Origin: Alisma plantago-aquatica | Taxonomy: Eukaryota; Streptophyta; Magnoliopsida; Alismatales; Alismataceae | NCBI GenBank assembly: GCA_963693085.1 | Contig: OY856413.1 | Coordinates: 105,468,501-105,532,500 of the forward strand | Direction of reading: 5' to 3' | Length of the DNA: 64,000 bases | Shown: piece by piece, positions 36,871 through 46,999 of the stretch | Layout of the letters: the number at the start of each line of letters is the position of its first letter | How positions within the stretch are numbered: position 1 is the first letter of the stretch | Notes under the pieces: generated by a model | What the model was told of the DNA's origin: nothing | Databases searched by the model: none | Seen by the model: the letters and a program-made list of their open reading frames with translations, nothing else | Program-made: the position numbers and the translations under genes

Positions 36871-38804
36871 GTCTTTGAGATCGTCAGGTATTTGTACCCG
36901 GTCGCAACTCTGGGGTTAACCCTTCTCCAACCCACGTGTCCATCCAGACATTTGTTTGCAGCCCCGACAAAGGGGTCATCCGCGAGTGCGCCCATATAAA
37001 AGGAAGTGTTGAATTAATACGCCTCCGTGTGTGCGAGCTAGATGAATAATGGGTGCGATTACTAGGGTATTTTGCCCGCATTAAGCTCACCCATGGAACC
37101 TCTCTATTTCGTACAAAGTCCCGGGCTAACTTCATAATAAGAGTTGTGTTGAGTAGACGAGCTCTTTTAATACCCAGTCCCCCCTGTGGATGCGGTCTGT
37201 TGGTATGTTTCCACGTGACTAGGTTGGTACCTTTATTTGTAGAGGAACCAGACTAGATGAAGTTCCACATCAGCTTCTCGATGCGGTCGGTGACCGAGAA
37301 AGGTAGTTGGGCAAGCTGCATTCTGTAGCACGGTAGCGCAAGCAAGACAAAATTAGCCAATGTAACTCGTCCTGCCAGTGACAAGTACCTATTCTGCCAA
37401 TTTGTCACTGTTGATGGAGCTTATCGACTAGACGCTAGAAGTGTGATTTACTCTTGCACTTGTGGATGATTGGGATGCCAAGATGGCATCCCAGATCCTC
37501 AGTTTCTTGGATTCCAAGCTTGCAGCTCACCTGTCTTCTGATGGTCCTAGGGGTATTGTGAGAGAAAAAGACAGAGGACTTTTCATGGGATAAGAACTAC
37601 CCTGATGTTGTGCTGAACTTCCTCAGGCATCGATTGAATGTCCTTGATTGTCTAACTGAGGCCTCCCCAAACAAGATTATATCATCTGCGAAACTAACAT
37701 GAGAGAAATGAAGTTTTTGTTTAGATAGTGTCAACGGTTTCCAGGAGCCCTTAGAGATTTCTTCATTGATGAGCTAACAAAATCTATCTAGATACAAGAC
37801 AAAAATGTAAGGCGAGAGAGGGTCACCTTGCTTGACTCCACAGGAAGGTTTAAAGGATCCTATCATCTCCCATTCCAAAGAACTGAAGTACTGTTCGATC
37901 TGATGAGATTCATCATCACATTGATGATGTTTCTAGAAATCAATGTTCTGAAGAGAGTGTCCTCGATGAAAGTCCAGCTGAGTTTGTCAAAACCTTTCAT
38001 CAGGTCTAGCTTTATTGCCATAGTGTGCTTCCGTCCTTGTTTCGATTCCATGGAATGGACAATCTCTTGAACGAGGACAATATTGTCGCCTATTCTCCTG
38101 CCAGGTATGAAACTTGATTGGAAAGGGGAGATCCAATCATTCATAAATGGCTTAATTCTGGTCGCTATCACCTTCAATATGAGCTTAGTGCAGACGTTGT
38201 TAAGAGAAATGGACACAGCCACCTTGGGGATGAGCACTAGGGTAGAATTTGCATAGTCTAGTACGAGAGGAGAGCCAGTGAAGGTTTCAGTAATAAAGTC
38301 ACACACCTGAGGTTGGAGCAGCATCCAGTTCCGTTGTAAGAAGAAGACATCCACTCCGTCAGGCCCAGGTGCCTTGAAAGGCGCCATGGCGTGAAGATTG
38401 GCCCAAATCTCATCTGGTGCAGGCGTTCGTCCAATTGGGTGTATTTCGTTGGCGTTCAAAGTGGGGAAGGCTCCGATGAAAAGTCTGCTTGCATGTAGAT
38501 GTGGGGTCGAATTTGGGTCCTGGTAAACATTTGAGAAGAAGGAGATGACGAGATTCTTGAGCTGATCTGCATCCTCCACCCATCGGCCGTTTGAGTCTTT
38601 CAGTTTCACGATTTTGTTGGTGTGTCTTCTGGCTTTAACCATTGAATGGAAATATCTAGTATTGTCGTCCCCCGACTTGATCTACTCGCAAAGGGCCTTT
38701 TGCCACCACTCGAGTTCCTCTTGCCTCCGAATATTTTCGAGTTCAACTTGTAAAGCAATTGTGTCCCTCGCTAGTAAGTTGTTGAATTTGAGAACCAGCT
38801 GAAG
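36871..38804 (-). pseudogene. LINE ORF2: reverse transcriptase
   Basis: The 259-residue piece 38642-37863 carries KAPGPDGVDVFFLQRNW, ISPFQSSFIPGRRIGDNI and AIKLDLMKGFDKLSW (first catalytic Asp). Between LIPK and LILKVIATRI the usual FRPISLCN block is shortened, indicating a small deletion. After a frameshift, GVKQGDPLSPYIF (37842-37804) and HVSFADDIILF (37701-37670) follow, with the FADD catalytic pair intact. The thumb region continues to about 36900 through stops (for example WMAGRVTLANFVLLALPCYR-like words near 37,350). Confidence 0.9.
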
Positions 38805-39684
38805 CTAGTTCCACTTGATTTTATTACTCAATTGATCCTTTCTTCTGTGGTTGTTCTGCCTTTCACGTTGATCCCAAGTTACTGCCTTAGTTAGAAAAGC
38901 AGAGCTTGCCTGGTTGAAGGGAATGATGGTGTTCCAATGTGTTGAGAATAATCGTTTAAAGTTGGCTATTTCCTCCCATCTTGCTGAGGTTCTCAGGTTG
39001 TGAGTGTACCTCCTTTTGGTAATAGATTCTGAGATAAGGAGAGGAGTGTGGTCGGAATTGGTCCTTTCGAGCACCTGAATTGGGTTGGGATTCAGTCTTT
39101 CTAACCAGTGTTCATTACTCATAGCGCGGTCAAGGCGTTCATGTAGCATACCTCTTCTGAAGGTGGTGCGTGCGTTGTTGTACCCAAGGTCATAGAGCTT
39201 GCAGTATGTCATGGCATCAATGAAGTCTTTGTTGTTTGCTTTGTCAAAACTATGGCTGCCAAATTTCTCTGATTGGTACATGACCATGTTAAAGTCACCT
39301 ACTACAATCCACATCCAGGTGATAGAAGTGGACATACCTTGAAGCTGATTCCAAAGAAACTATCTACTATTCCTAGTTGTACCCCCATAGACGAAGGTGC
39401 AGAGGAAATTTTGATCTAATTTGCAATGTATAAATTGTTTGTGGGAAGAAAGAATCTTGAGGTTGACTCCTGCCTTCCATAAAACCGCCTACAAACCCCA
39501 CATCCACAACTCTGTGAGATTGAGGAAACCCAAGCTGCTTGATGATGGAAACTACTCTAGCTCCACTGCAACGAGTTTCGTATAACCCAATGACAGAGGC
39601 CTTATATTTCCTGACGATCTCCTTAATTGAGTTCTGGGTGTTTTCGTCACAGACACCCTGAACATTCCAACTGACAATGTTCAT
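38805..39684 (-). pseudogene. LINE ORF2: apurinic-type endonuclease
   Basis: ORF2 starts at 39684 with MNIVSWNVQGVCDENTQNSI, the usual N-V-R/Q-G start. It is followed by VIGLYETRCSGARV (catalytic Glu). The 39335-38805 piece has WIVVGDFNMV (GDFN) and ERLDRAMSNEHW, then ERTNSDHTPLLI (SDH). The gap between the pieces is frameshifted with a stop. The endonuclease nicks target DNA for target-primed reverse transcription. Each recognised catalytic residue is still present, but the frame is broken. Confidence 0.9.
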
Positions 39685-39719
39685 TTATCCCCTTCCTCTA
39701 GGGTTGAGGAACCCATAGC

Positions 39720-41371
39720 CTACGCTTCCTTCTCAAGATCTTGGGTCAGAGACGTTTTGCCACGTTTCCTGGTAGAAGCGCTCCCTAGATGCCCAGCCTG
39801 TGGAACCTTACGGTTACAAATATGGATTCCCTGTGAACCCTTGGTTGGACTTATGTATTTGGTGTAGGTAAGGTTGGGTACTTCAAAGGATCCTACATTG
39901 AAATTAGCGTTAAGGTTGGGTTGCTGCTGCTCATCTCTGCCGACAATAACTTCATTTCCTAAGGGTGTGGCTGCGGTGTGTCTGGCTTCTTTCCGTAAGG
40001 CCGTGGTGGGTATCCTGGATGAAATTGGTGGTGGTCTCTCTTGTGCTTGCGGTGCTGCCAATGTCGTGTTCTCAGAGGGTTTAGCCGCATTGCTTTGCTT
40101 CTTTCACAGGCTCCAGTCAATGTCGATGACATGCTCTGCAACTCTATCTACATCCAGGATTTCAACAGTGTCTTCTTCCTCCTCATGATCTTACAGTCTG
40201 CTGAAGCGATTGCCTCCCTGGGTGGTTCTCCGTAGAGGTCCTCCTGTAACTTTCTTCTTTTGGCGCCTTGGGATAGGTTGGGCATGGATGACCTCTGAGA
40301 AACCCTCGTGGCATTGAGGGTTGTCAGGGACAATTCTGTCGGCCTCCACGCTAGCTCTTCTCAGTGCGTTCTCTTCTTCAATTCTAGTATTGCATTCTTT
40401 TTCGAGATGTCCCGCCCTCCCACAGTGAAGACAAATGAACGGAATGTTCTCATACTCAACTTTGTACTTAATACCGACTATAGTAATGAGAGGTACTAGA
40501 GGTATCTGCATATCGAGTTCAACAGCGAGTCATGCAAAACATCCTCATCGTTGTTGTGTGGTGTTCATATCCACCTTAATAGTCTTCCCTAGATGATCCT
40601 TATCTCCTTTAGCAGGACTTCTTGGTAGAGGTGGATAGGAAGATTGGGAATTCTGACCCAGGCCACCAGCTTAGGTGGCGTGGAGAGATCTGGCAAGAAA
40701 CTGGGAGTCCAGTGTTGTACGGTTAGGTATGAACCGAAGATGGGCCACGGCCCTCCAGCTAGCGCATTTATGTAATCATCTTCCGATTGAAGTTGGACCA
40801 GGAAGAAATCGTTAGCAACATCTATTAGGTTAAACCCGCCAACTGGTTTCCAAAGCTTGGAGATACGGTCGCAAAGCATCATGTACATGATCTCACGAGA
40901 GAGAAGCTTGACGATGACAGTGAATTTCCATGGACGGAGCAGTTCCTCCATGGCTTCGTTCTGTACCCGAAAGGCTGGGAAGGTGTGGTCTGAGGAACAC
41001 TCGATGTCCGATGGTAGCAGTTTAACTTCGTTGGTGTCAGCGTCGATCATGATGAAGTTGTGAGGATTTTCCAACGATCCTCTGCACAGTGAATCACGGT
41101 ATGATGTGCCTTGAGTTCCCTATTGAGCAGACTGCTCCTTACCTTCACTTCCGAGTGGCGGGAAGTTGCACGGCTGTGCGGCACTGTCCACGTCCATGGA
41201 GTTCTGAGATTGCTCCATGGCCTGGTCGTTCCGTTGGCTACTGGAATAAGTAAGGCTCATGCTTGTGGTGCCAAGGGGGGTGGTGTCCCGCTGGCGGGCA
41301 GGGTCCCCATCACCGTCGTCATCAAGATCGCCTCCTATCGCCCTCAAAAAAACCCTATCTGCCTCTATCAT
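39720..41371 (-). pseudogene. LINE ORF1: DUF4283 and zinc-knuckle RNA-binding protein
   Basis: A start at 41371 (MIEADRVFLRAIGG) gives an acidic N-terminal part ending in a stop. DUF4283 follows at 41074-40589 (RPWKFTVIVKLLSREI, GGPWPIFGSYLTVQHW, VAWVRIPNLPIHLY). Then, after a frameshift, IPLVPLITIVGIKYKVEYE leads to the knuckle FICLHCGRAGHLEKEC (40433-40392, CxxCx4Hx4C). The low-complexity C-terminal part ends at 39720, just before ORF2. The protein would bind the element RNA. Stops at 41120 and elsewhere make it non-coding now. Confidence 0.85.
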
Positions 41372-41381
41372 GACGCATTCC

Positions 41382-41394
41382 TATGTACTTTATT
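41382..41394. repeat. LINE target-site duplication, 5' side
   Basis: tatgtactttatt is the partner of 35606-35618 with one mismatch. Confidence 0.7.
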
Positions 41395-42480
41395 CATTCA
41401 AAGTTGATTATATTTATTGTCTTTTATCTTTTTGGCATAATATTATTCGATACAATGCAGTTCGTTAATTTTTTTTACTTTTTATGTAATATAAAATACT
41501 AGATATGTCTCCTCTTTCTATATCATGTTGTTCGTCAAACACATTGACTTCGAAGGATTTGGAAGATGACACTTGCAATCTCTCTACCACACATAGGTCT
41601 AGAATGAAAGAAATAATTGATCTTTCATCACAACAAAAGAGTCGGTATTATGCATGTTCAATTTCTTCAAATTTTTAAGTTTTTTGGAGTCTTCATTATT
41701 AATGGGGAAAACCATTGAGAATGAATAGTCAACCTTGTTATTTTGTATGGTATACTTATTCTTGCCTACATGTGTTCTTAATATCTACAAGACATTGGAA
41801 TACTCTGATGTGTGGGAGTCATTGATTGTCGTCTTGCGAGCTTCTTAAATATGGATATGTGGTTTATGTCTATGAACACAGTCTTGGTCCAAGGATGGTT
41901 CTCACAAGGAAGTAGACAGATCTGATGCTACAGTCTCCCTCCCAAGTTATTCTAGCTTGGAGCCTCCACAAGTCATTATTGACATCCCTATTCCTGCCAA
42001 GGTTGTGTCTTCAGTTTTGAGAACACAACTTGAAAGCATGTCAGTACATCGAGCAACCATTTCTTGTGATACTTCTTGAATTATGTGTAGGTCTTCTTCA
42101 CAAAATATTCTAAGCGTGTTCTCCCACAACAAAGAGTGCCCCTCTTCTCTATCGTCTCCCATTTGTTGATTATTTACGTGCAGCTCTCATTCAAGTTATT
42201 TCATTCTCCTCCTCTATTTATGCTTGGATGTGTCTTATACTATTTTATTTTTGCATCTTATATCATATATCTCCTTTGTCTACTAGTGAACATTCATCTC
42301 ACAAACATGCTTCAATTCAACAACTCATGATCCTTAAGGCCATGGAAATCAAGATACTCTACATCTTCTCATATGTATTTCATAGCATCAACAACTTATC
42401 ACTAATGCACCTTCCTGAATTTCATATGTCTCTTGCGCCATGTCTAAGATCAAAGATGGCTAATTTTTTATAGTTATTCA
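41395..42480. other. AT-rich stretch, nothing identified
   Basis: This is flanking DNA between the LINE and the RT pseudogene. Its last 300 bases may be the unreadable N-terminal part of that pseudogene. Short frames here have no recognised domain. Confidence 0.4.
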
Positions 42481-45230
42481 AACTCTCTCTTCTAGTGGGG
42501 TTGCATCGTATGATAATACAAATTGCTTTGATCTTGAGTCAAAGCACCTTCAACTTCCCCCATTAAAGCATTAACCAACTTTAGGAATTCCGTCATCTCC
42601 ACTTCTCTTATCTTGTAGTATGGTTGAATATGTATTTTTTTCCATTTAATAAAAGAATTTCTTATGCATGTGATGGCCTTTGTGTGCTACACCTGCTTGA
42701 CATTATGCAATGGTGCAACTACTGCATTCGAAGATGAGTTACTCGATGCTATATTTATTATTGTAATTCTTTGGCTGGGTGGTCAGTTCCCTATCTCTTT
42801 GGATCTTTTCATCATGATTGCTCCTATGATTCTCCTACTCAAGCTAGAGAATGGCATTTGACCCATTGTTGTTGGCACTATTTGGCGTCAACTTGTTTCT
42901 AAGATTGTAGCAAAGACACTCATGATGGTGTTGTCCTCGTATATTCAAGATCACAAATTTGGTGTCGAGATTTGTGGAGATGATGAAGCTCTTTTGCATG
43001 CAGTTGTAAGTCTTATCCACATGGCCTACATCATATCCATACTCATATATTGTCTCTCCTGGACTTCTCAAATGATTTCAATATGGTTGACAGGTCTGCT
43101 ATTTTTTAAGAAATCTATCTCTATTGGTCGATGGTCACGGGATGGGTTGTGTCTTGTTATTGTTTGCTTTCTCATCTTTATTTGGATAAGGGTGATCCCA
43201 TTATGTCTATTGTTGGGGTTCAAAATGGTGATCCTCTTGGACCTTTTCTTTTTCAGTTTTATCTTCATTTCCTTATTTTTCACCTAAAATTTGAATGCAA
43301 CTTTGACATTTTTGCTTTCTATCTAGATGATATATGGAACTCTCATTGATGACATTATTGAGGTGTCTAACCCTTATCTCTTATTTGGACTTTGGGCCTA
43401 GTTTTGGCCTCCATCTCAATATTCCAAAGATAGATATTTGTAGGCTTTTTGATGATCCTAGAAGAGCATTATGTAGTGGCTTTTTCCCTCTTCACATATC
43501 AAGTCCCACGTGGGGGTGAAGCTTCTTGGTGCTCCAGTTTCCTTTGAACCAATATTTTCCTTGTATTTGTTGAGGAAGTGTGTGGTCAAATATCTAGCTA
43601 TTATGGGACTCATGGCTTTGCTAAATGATCTACAATGTTACCGTCTTCTCCTTAGTTCATGCATTGGGATGTTAAAGTTGTTTTTTTCCCTCAAACAACA
43701 CCACTAAATTCTATCAATACATTTTTGGATGACTTCGATTATGGACTCTGACGTTGCCTGACACATATCGTAGTTGGTGAGGTCCATGGTTTTGGTGACC
43801 TATAGTGGCATCTGGTCACTCTTCCTATGTATTTGTAGGGTTGGACATTTCGAATAATCAAGGTGTTGGCAGGTACACTTATGTTGCATCTCGACTCCAC
43901 ACAAAAAAGACTTCACTTTCATATTCTAGGTGAGGTTGGCTCTATTCTTATTAGTGTCCCATTTGACAATACTTATGCTACATTACGTAATCTACTATCA
44001 TTACTTTACTATTCCAAATTCTCATATACTTTTTGTCACCTCAAAGACACAGTCTCTTTTAGGGCCAATTTGGTAGGGTGTAGTTGGAGGGGGTGTATGA
44101 AATAAAAGCAATAGTTTTAAAGAAGTGGATTTAAATCGTAGATCATATATTTGGTTAGTTGTAGTTAATACACACTATTTTATTTGTTTCATTTGGTTAG
44201 ACAATCGTGAACTTTGTATAGCAGGAGATCAGAAACATAGTATGGAACCTTCAACTGCACCCGACCGAGCGACATACAAAAGCAATGCTTTTCAGCAATA
44301 ATGACATGTATCTGTGTATTGGATTTTGTTGAGTATGTTTGCACCGTGCACAACCAAATAAAATTCATAATAAAAAACATTGAGTTCATTTGTATTGATT
44401 TTGTTTGGCCTCATACCAAATAGGCTCTTAGCAGATGCCTACAACAACATGGTCTTTCAGTGCTTCAAGAATATTCAGTTGTCACATCGTCAATGAGTTG
44501 TTCTCGGTTCTTGACAAGCAGAACATTCACAAGATTTTCTTCTTGTTGTTCCTATTGATTGTCTTGGATTATGAATGATACCTATTGAATATCGAGTTGT
44601 TCTACATTAGAAACCCATGATTCCCTTATAACATGACAACGAGTGATGTCCCCATTGTCATTCTATAGTGATTGATACTTATGATGACCGTGTTGTACAT
44701 TGCCGCACCCGTCTAGGATTTAAATTTCGTCATTATGTCATTTAAGATTGCTTATTTTATATTACTTTGCATGCTGGTATAAAAGTTGTTAAAAAAGCTC
44801 CAGTTACTTTTCTTGGTCTCTGAAAAGATAGTTTTCACTGTCACTAACATACAAACATTCTACTATGTGAATGGGCTGATGTAAAACATAAATGTGTTGA
44901 TCTTACAAGGATAACTCCTTTGACTAACATTATTTATGATAACTTCATAGTAAGTCATTATGTCTATGATGCGATCACACAAAATAAATCATAAACATAA
45001 TGCAATGTGTGAGGCAGACCATCACCCTTTCCTTCCCTTTACATTTAATGTCTTTTGGGTGTTAGATGATAATTCAATCTCTCTCGTGTGACACATTCAA
45101 CATATCACCGGTATAAATATAATGTTTTCCTCATCTTACTCTGATTTTCTCTTAAATATGTAGGTTTTTCCACACAAAAAGGATTAGCAGTCCAATGTTG
45201 CCGCTATGAAGGTGCTTATGTAGGTTTTGG
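42480..45230 (+). pseudogene. Plant reverse-transcriptase family pseudogene
   Basis: Plus-strand words in order follow a distinctive plant RT family: ILWLGGQFPIS (42770), VVGTIWRQLVSKIVAKTLM (42870-42920), FGVEICGDDEALLHAV (42955-43005), DFSNDFNMVDRSAI (43065-43105) and GVQNGDPLGPFLF (43215-43253). FAFYLDDIW follows, with YLDD at 43320-43331, then GVKLLGAPVS (43511), LLSSCIGMLKLFFSL (43650) and a C-terminal portion continuing to about 45,230 (DFLLVVPIDCLGL near 44,535; HTKRISSPM near 45,170). The catalytic YLDD is kept but stops and frameshifts abound. The family differs from the neighbouring L1 element; whether it is a transposon or a host-retained copy is unclear. A MITE interrupts it at 44062. 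Confidence 0.7.
44062..44427. mobile_element. Tourist-like (PIF/Harbinger) MITE
   Basis: A 366-bp non-coding insertion has 14-bp terminal inverted repeats (gggccaatttggta at the left, gagcctatttggta as the reverse complement at the right, 12 of 14 equal). TTA lies directly outside both ends (44059-44061 and 44428-44430). TTA duplication with a GRGCC-ATTTGG terminus is the PIF/Harbinger pattern. Removing it rejoins the RT pseudogene, so it inserted after that sequence was present. It would be moved by a transposase encoded elsewhere. Confidence 0.82.
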
Positions 45231-45589
45231 CATGTGACTTTGAAGGTGATAATTGTTTACTTAAACGTTTGTTTCCCCATTTTAGTCTAATCTATATAAT
45301 ATTAATTATCGGTGGATATATCTTGACATCGAGTTTTCTTAGTTTTATATTACATATTGTTTATTTTGTTGAAATCACCCACAACATTGTTTATCATGTA
45401 ACATTTCACAACTACTTAAAGGAACCATTTTTCTTGTTATGCCCCCCTTCATAAAGGGGTTAAATCCCGTCATTGAGTCAAGGAATAAATACGGACAGGA
45501 TGGGCAACAATTAACGATGTACTTTTTCTAAACAAGTCTCTAATTGTTAGATGACAAAAACAAAATTATTTCCAAAAAAAAAATCCAAC
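45231..45589. other. AT-rich spacer, nothing identified
   Basis: Short plus-strand frames (45227-45454) show no recognised domain. This is the transition between the RT pseudogene and repeat copy B. Confidence 0.35.
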
Positions 45590-46320
45590 CTTGTCATATG
45601 TATTTTTCCTTTCCAATTTGTATATCATTCCTTTTTGCTTTTCCCTCCATGCTCAACCAAACATACAACGAATAAGAGGTATCCCTCCACATCCCTTGAA
45701 CAATACACTCCACAGTACTCAACTAATAAGACGTCTCCCCCCACATCCCTTGCACAATACATTCCACAATAATCAACTAATAAAACGTCTCCTCCCACAT
45801 CCCTTGCACAGTACTCAACTAATAAGACGTCCCCCTCCCCCCCCAACACACATCCCTTGCACAATACATTCCACATTACTGACCTACTCCCCACTCTTCT
45901 CATCCCTACATTTTCTCACGCAGTGAACATATCATTCGTTTCCATTGCGTGTTTTATCTTCCCCCTAGACAACGTTTGGCACCACTATGATAAATGACAG
46001 CAAAACGTACTAACCAAATGAGATAAGCCAAACTTATTTATTGGTATGGAGGAGTTTCCACCGTGAGTGAGCAGTCACATAGACGGCATGGTGGCGTATT
46101 CTAATATTGTTCATTGTCATTGTACGGATTTCACGTAACAGCCTTTCCTTTTCCACTTTGGTCAGCGTGAATTTTTCTGTTTTCTGCCATAACGGAGTAC
46201 CCTCTCCGTTCCCCCCGGCTACGGTTGAGTCTTCTATAATCAATGTATATAGTTATCCAACGTTGGCGGTAATTTTGGACAGCCCCGCCGCGATGCGCAC
46301 TCAGTACTACTCGCAAAAAA
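45590..46320. repeat. Interspersed repeat, copy B
   Basis: Direct, diverged copy of 34,780-35,300 (shared words listed there). It is longer, because it contains the minisatellite at 45671-45888. It ends near an A-run (46315-46327). Confidence 0.6.
45671..45888. repeat. 54-bp minisatellite, four units
   Basis: Units start at 45671, 45725, 45779 and 45821, each with aataaRRcgtctcc..ccacatcccttgcacaa pattern words. The third unit is shortened to 42 bp and the fourth has an expanded C-run. It is inside repeat copy B only. The open frames here are a by-product of the repeat. Confidence 0.85.
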
Positions 46321-46338
46321 AAAAAAACGTCCCAGTTG

Positions 46339-46381
46339 ATTCCTGCATAGCGCGAACTGAATCCAGCCTAACATGCAGTTT

Positions 46382-46435
<54 letters not shown>
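46339..46435. repeat. Tandem unit 1: 42-bp word plus AT microsatellite
   Basis: A 42-bp sequence (46339-46380, starting attcctgcatagcg) is followed by an AT run (46384-46431). The same 42 bp recurs at 46742-46783 (39 of 42 equal), again followed by an AT run (46784-46801). Between them sits the Helitron-like element at 46436-46738. Confidence 0.8.
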
Positions 46436-46436
<1 letters not shown>

Positions 46437-46738
46437 TAGTGAACGCACACGTACACATACACGTGATATATAAAATTTGTTGGAAATGTGCGGGGAGAGG
46501 ACTCATTCGTGAAAGGATCCTTACGCTAAAAGATATTTGTGTTAGTTGTTTGAAAGAAGAGAATCAAGGAACCATTTCCATAGGATGAAGAGAGAAATAC
46601 AGAATTAAAGATAATAAAAGTTAATAGAAGAGTGTGAGAATAAATATTTGTAGGAGCAAAATTCTTTGAAAAAAAGAGAGAAAAGAGTGAATCAAGGAGA
46701 ACGCAGCATCAAACTCGCTCTTTTTATAGTAGTATAGA
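46436..46738 (-). mobile_element. Short non-autonomous Helitron
   Basis: Read on the minus strand, it starts TCTATACTACTATAAAAAG, fitting the plant Helitron 5' consensus TCTMTAYTAMY. It ends with a small hairpin (CACGT..ACGTG), then eight bases and CTAG. The flanking bases are A before the start and T after the end, as Helitrons insert between A and T without target duplication. It is 303 bp long with no coding content. Confidence 0.72.
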
Positions 46739-46801
46739 TATATTCCTGCATAGCGTGAATTGAATCCAGCCTAGCATGCAGTTATATATATATATATATA
46801 T
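46739..46801. repeat. Tandem unit 2: 42-bp word plus AT microsatellite
   Basis: The partner of 46339-46435, separated from it only by the Helitron-like insertion. Confidence 0.8.
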
Positions 46802-46811
46802 GGTTTGAATT

Positions 46812-46999
46812 GGTTTAGTAGCCTAACAATTTATGTGACTTTATATATATATAATATACATATTTTGATGTGCAAATGCCACACATAAAAGGAACGATTG
46901 AAGTCCAAAACTTTAGAATGGGGAATCAAACTCCAAGTCTATATTAAGGTGTGTGCACTAGCAACATTTGCTAACCACTAGGCTACTAAGCCATCCTTG
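46812..46999 (-). repeat. tRNA-like SINE head or short inverted-repeat element
   Basis: On the minus strand, tagcctagtggttag (46985-46971) fits an RNA polymerase III A box and ggagtttgattcc (46934-46922) fits a B box, at tRNA-like spacing. In addition, ggtttagtagccta (46812-46825) is the inverted copy of the sequence at 46979-46992 (13 of 14), so the unit could instead be a foldback element. No tail or target duplication was confirmed. Confidence 0.45.

Larger units (their letters stand above)
35619..41381 (-). mobile_element. L1-type LINE retrotransposon, near full length, inactive
   Basis: A 5.8-kb minus-strand element with ORF1 (DUF4283 plus zinc knuckle) followed by ORF2 (endonuclease, RT, zf-RVT, RNase H). 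Its left end carries an A-rich tail (minus strand gtaaaaaaataataataaag). A 13-bp duplication flanks it at 35606-35618 and 41382-41394. The 5' end lies only about ten bases before the first ATG of ORF1, so the untranslated leader is missing or very short. Both ORFs contain stops and frameshifts, yet most motifs are legible, so the element is of moderate age. Confidence 0.9.

Noticed and set aside
45591..45926. Proline- and histidine-rich frame at the minisatellite
   Set aside because: Explained entirely by translation of the 54-bp repeat.
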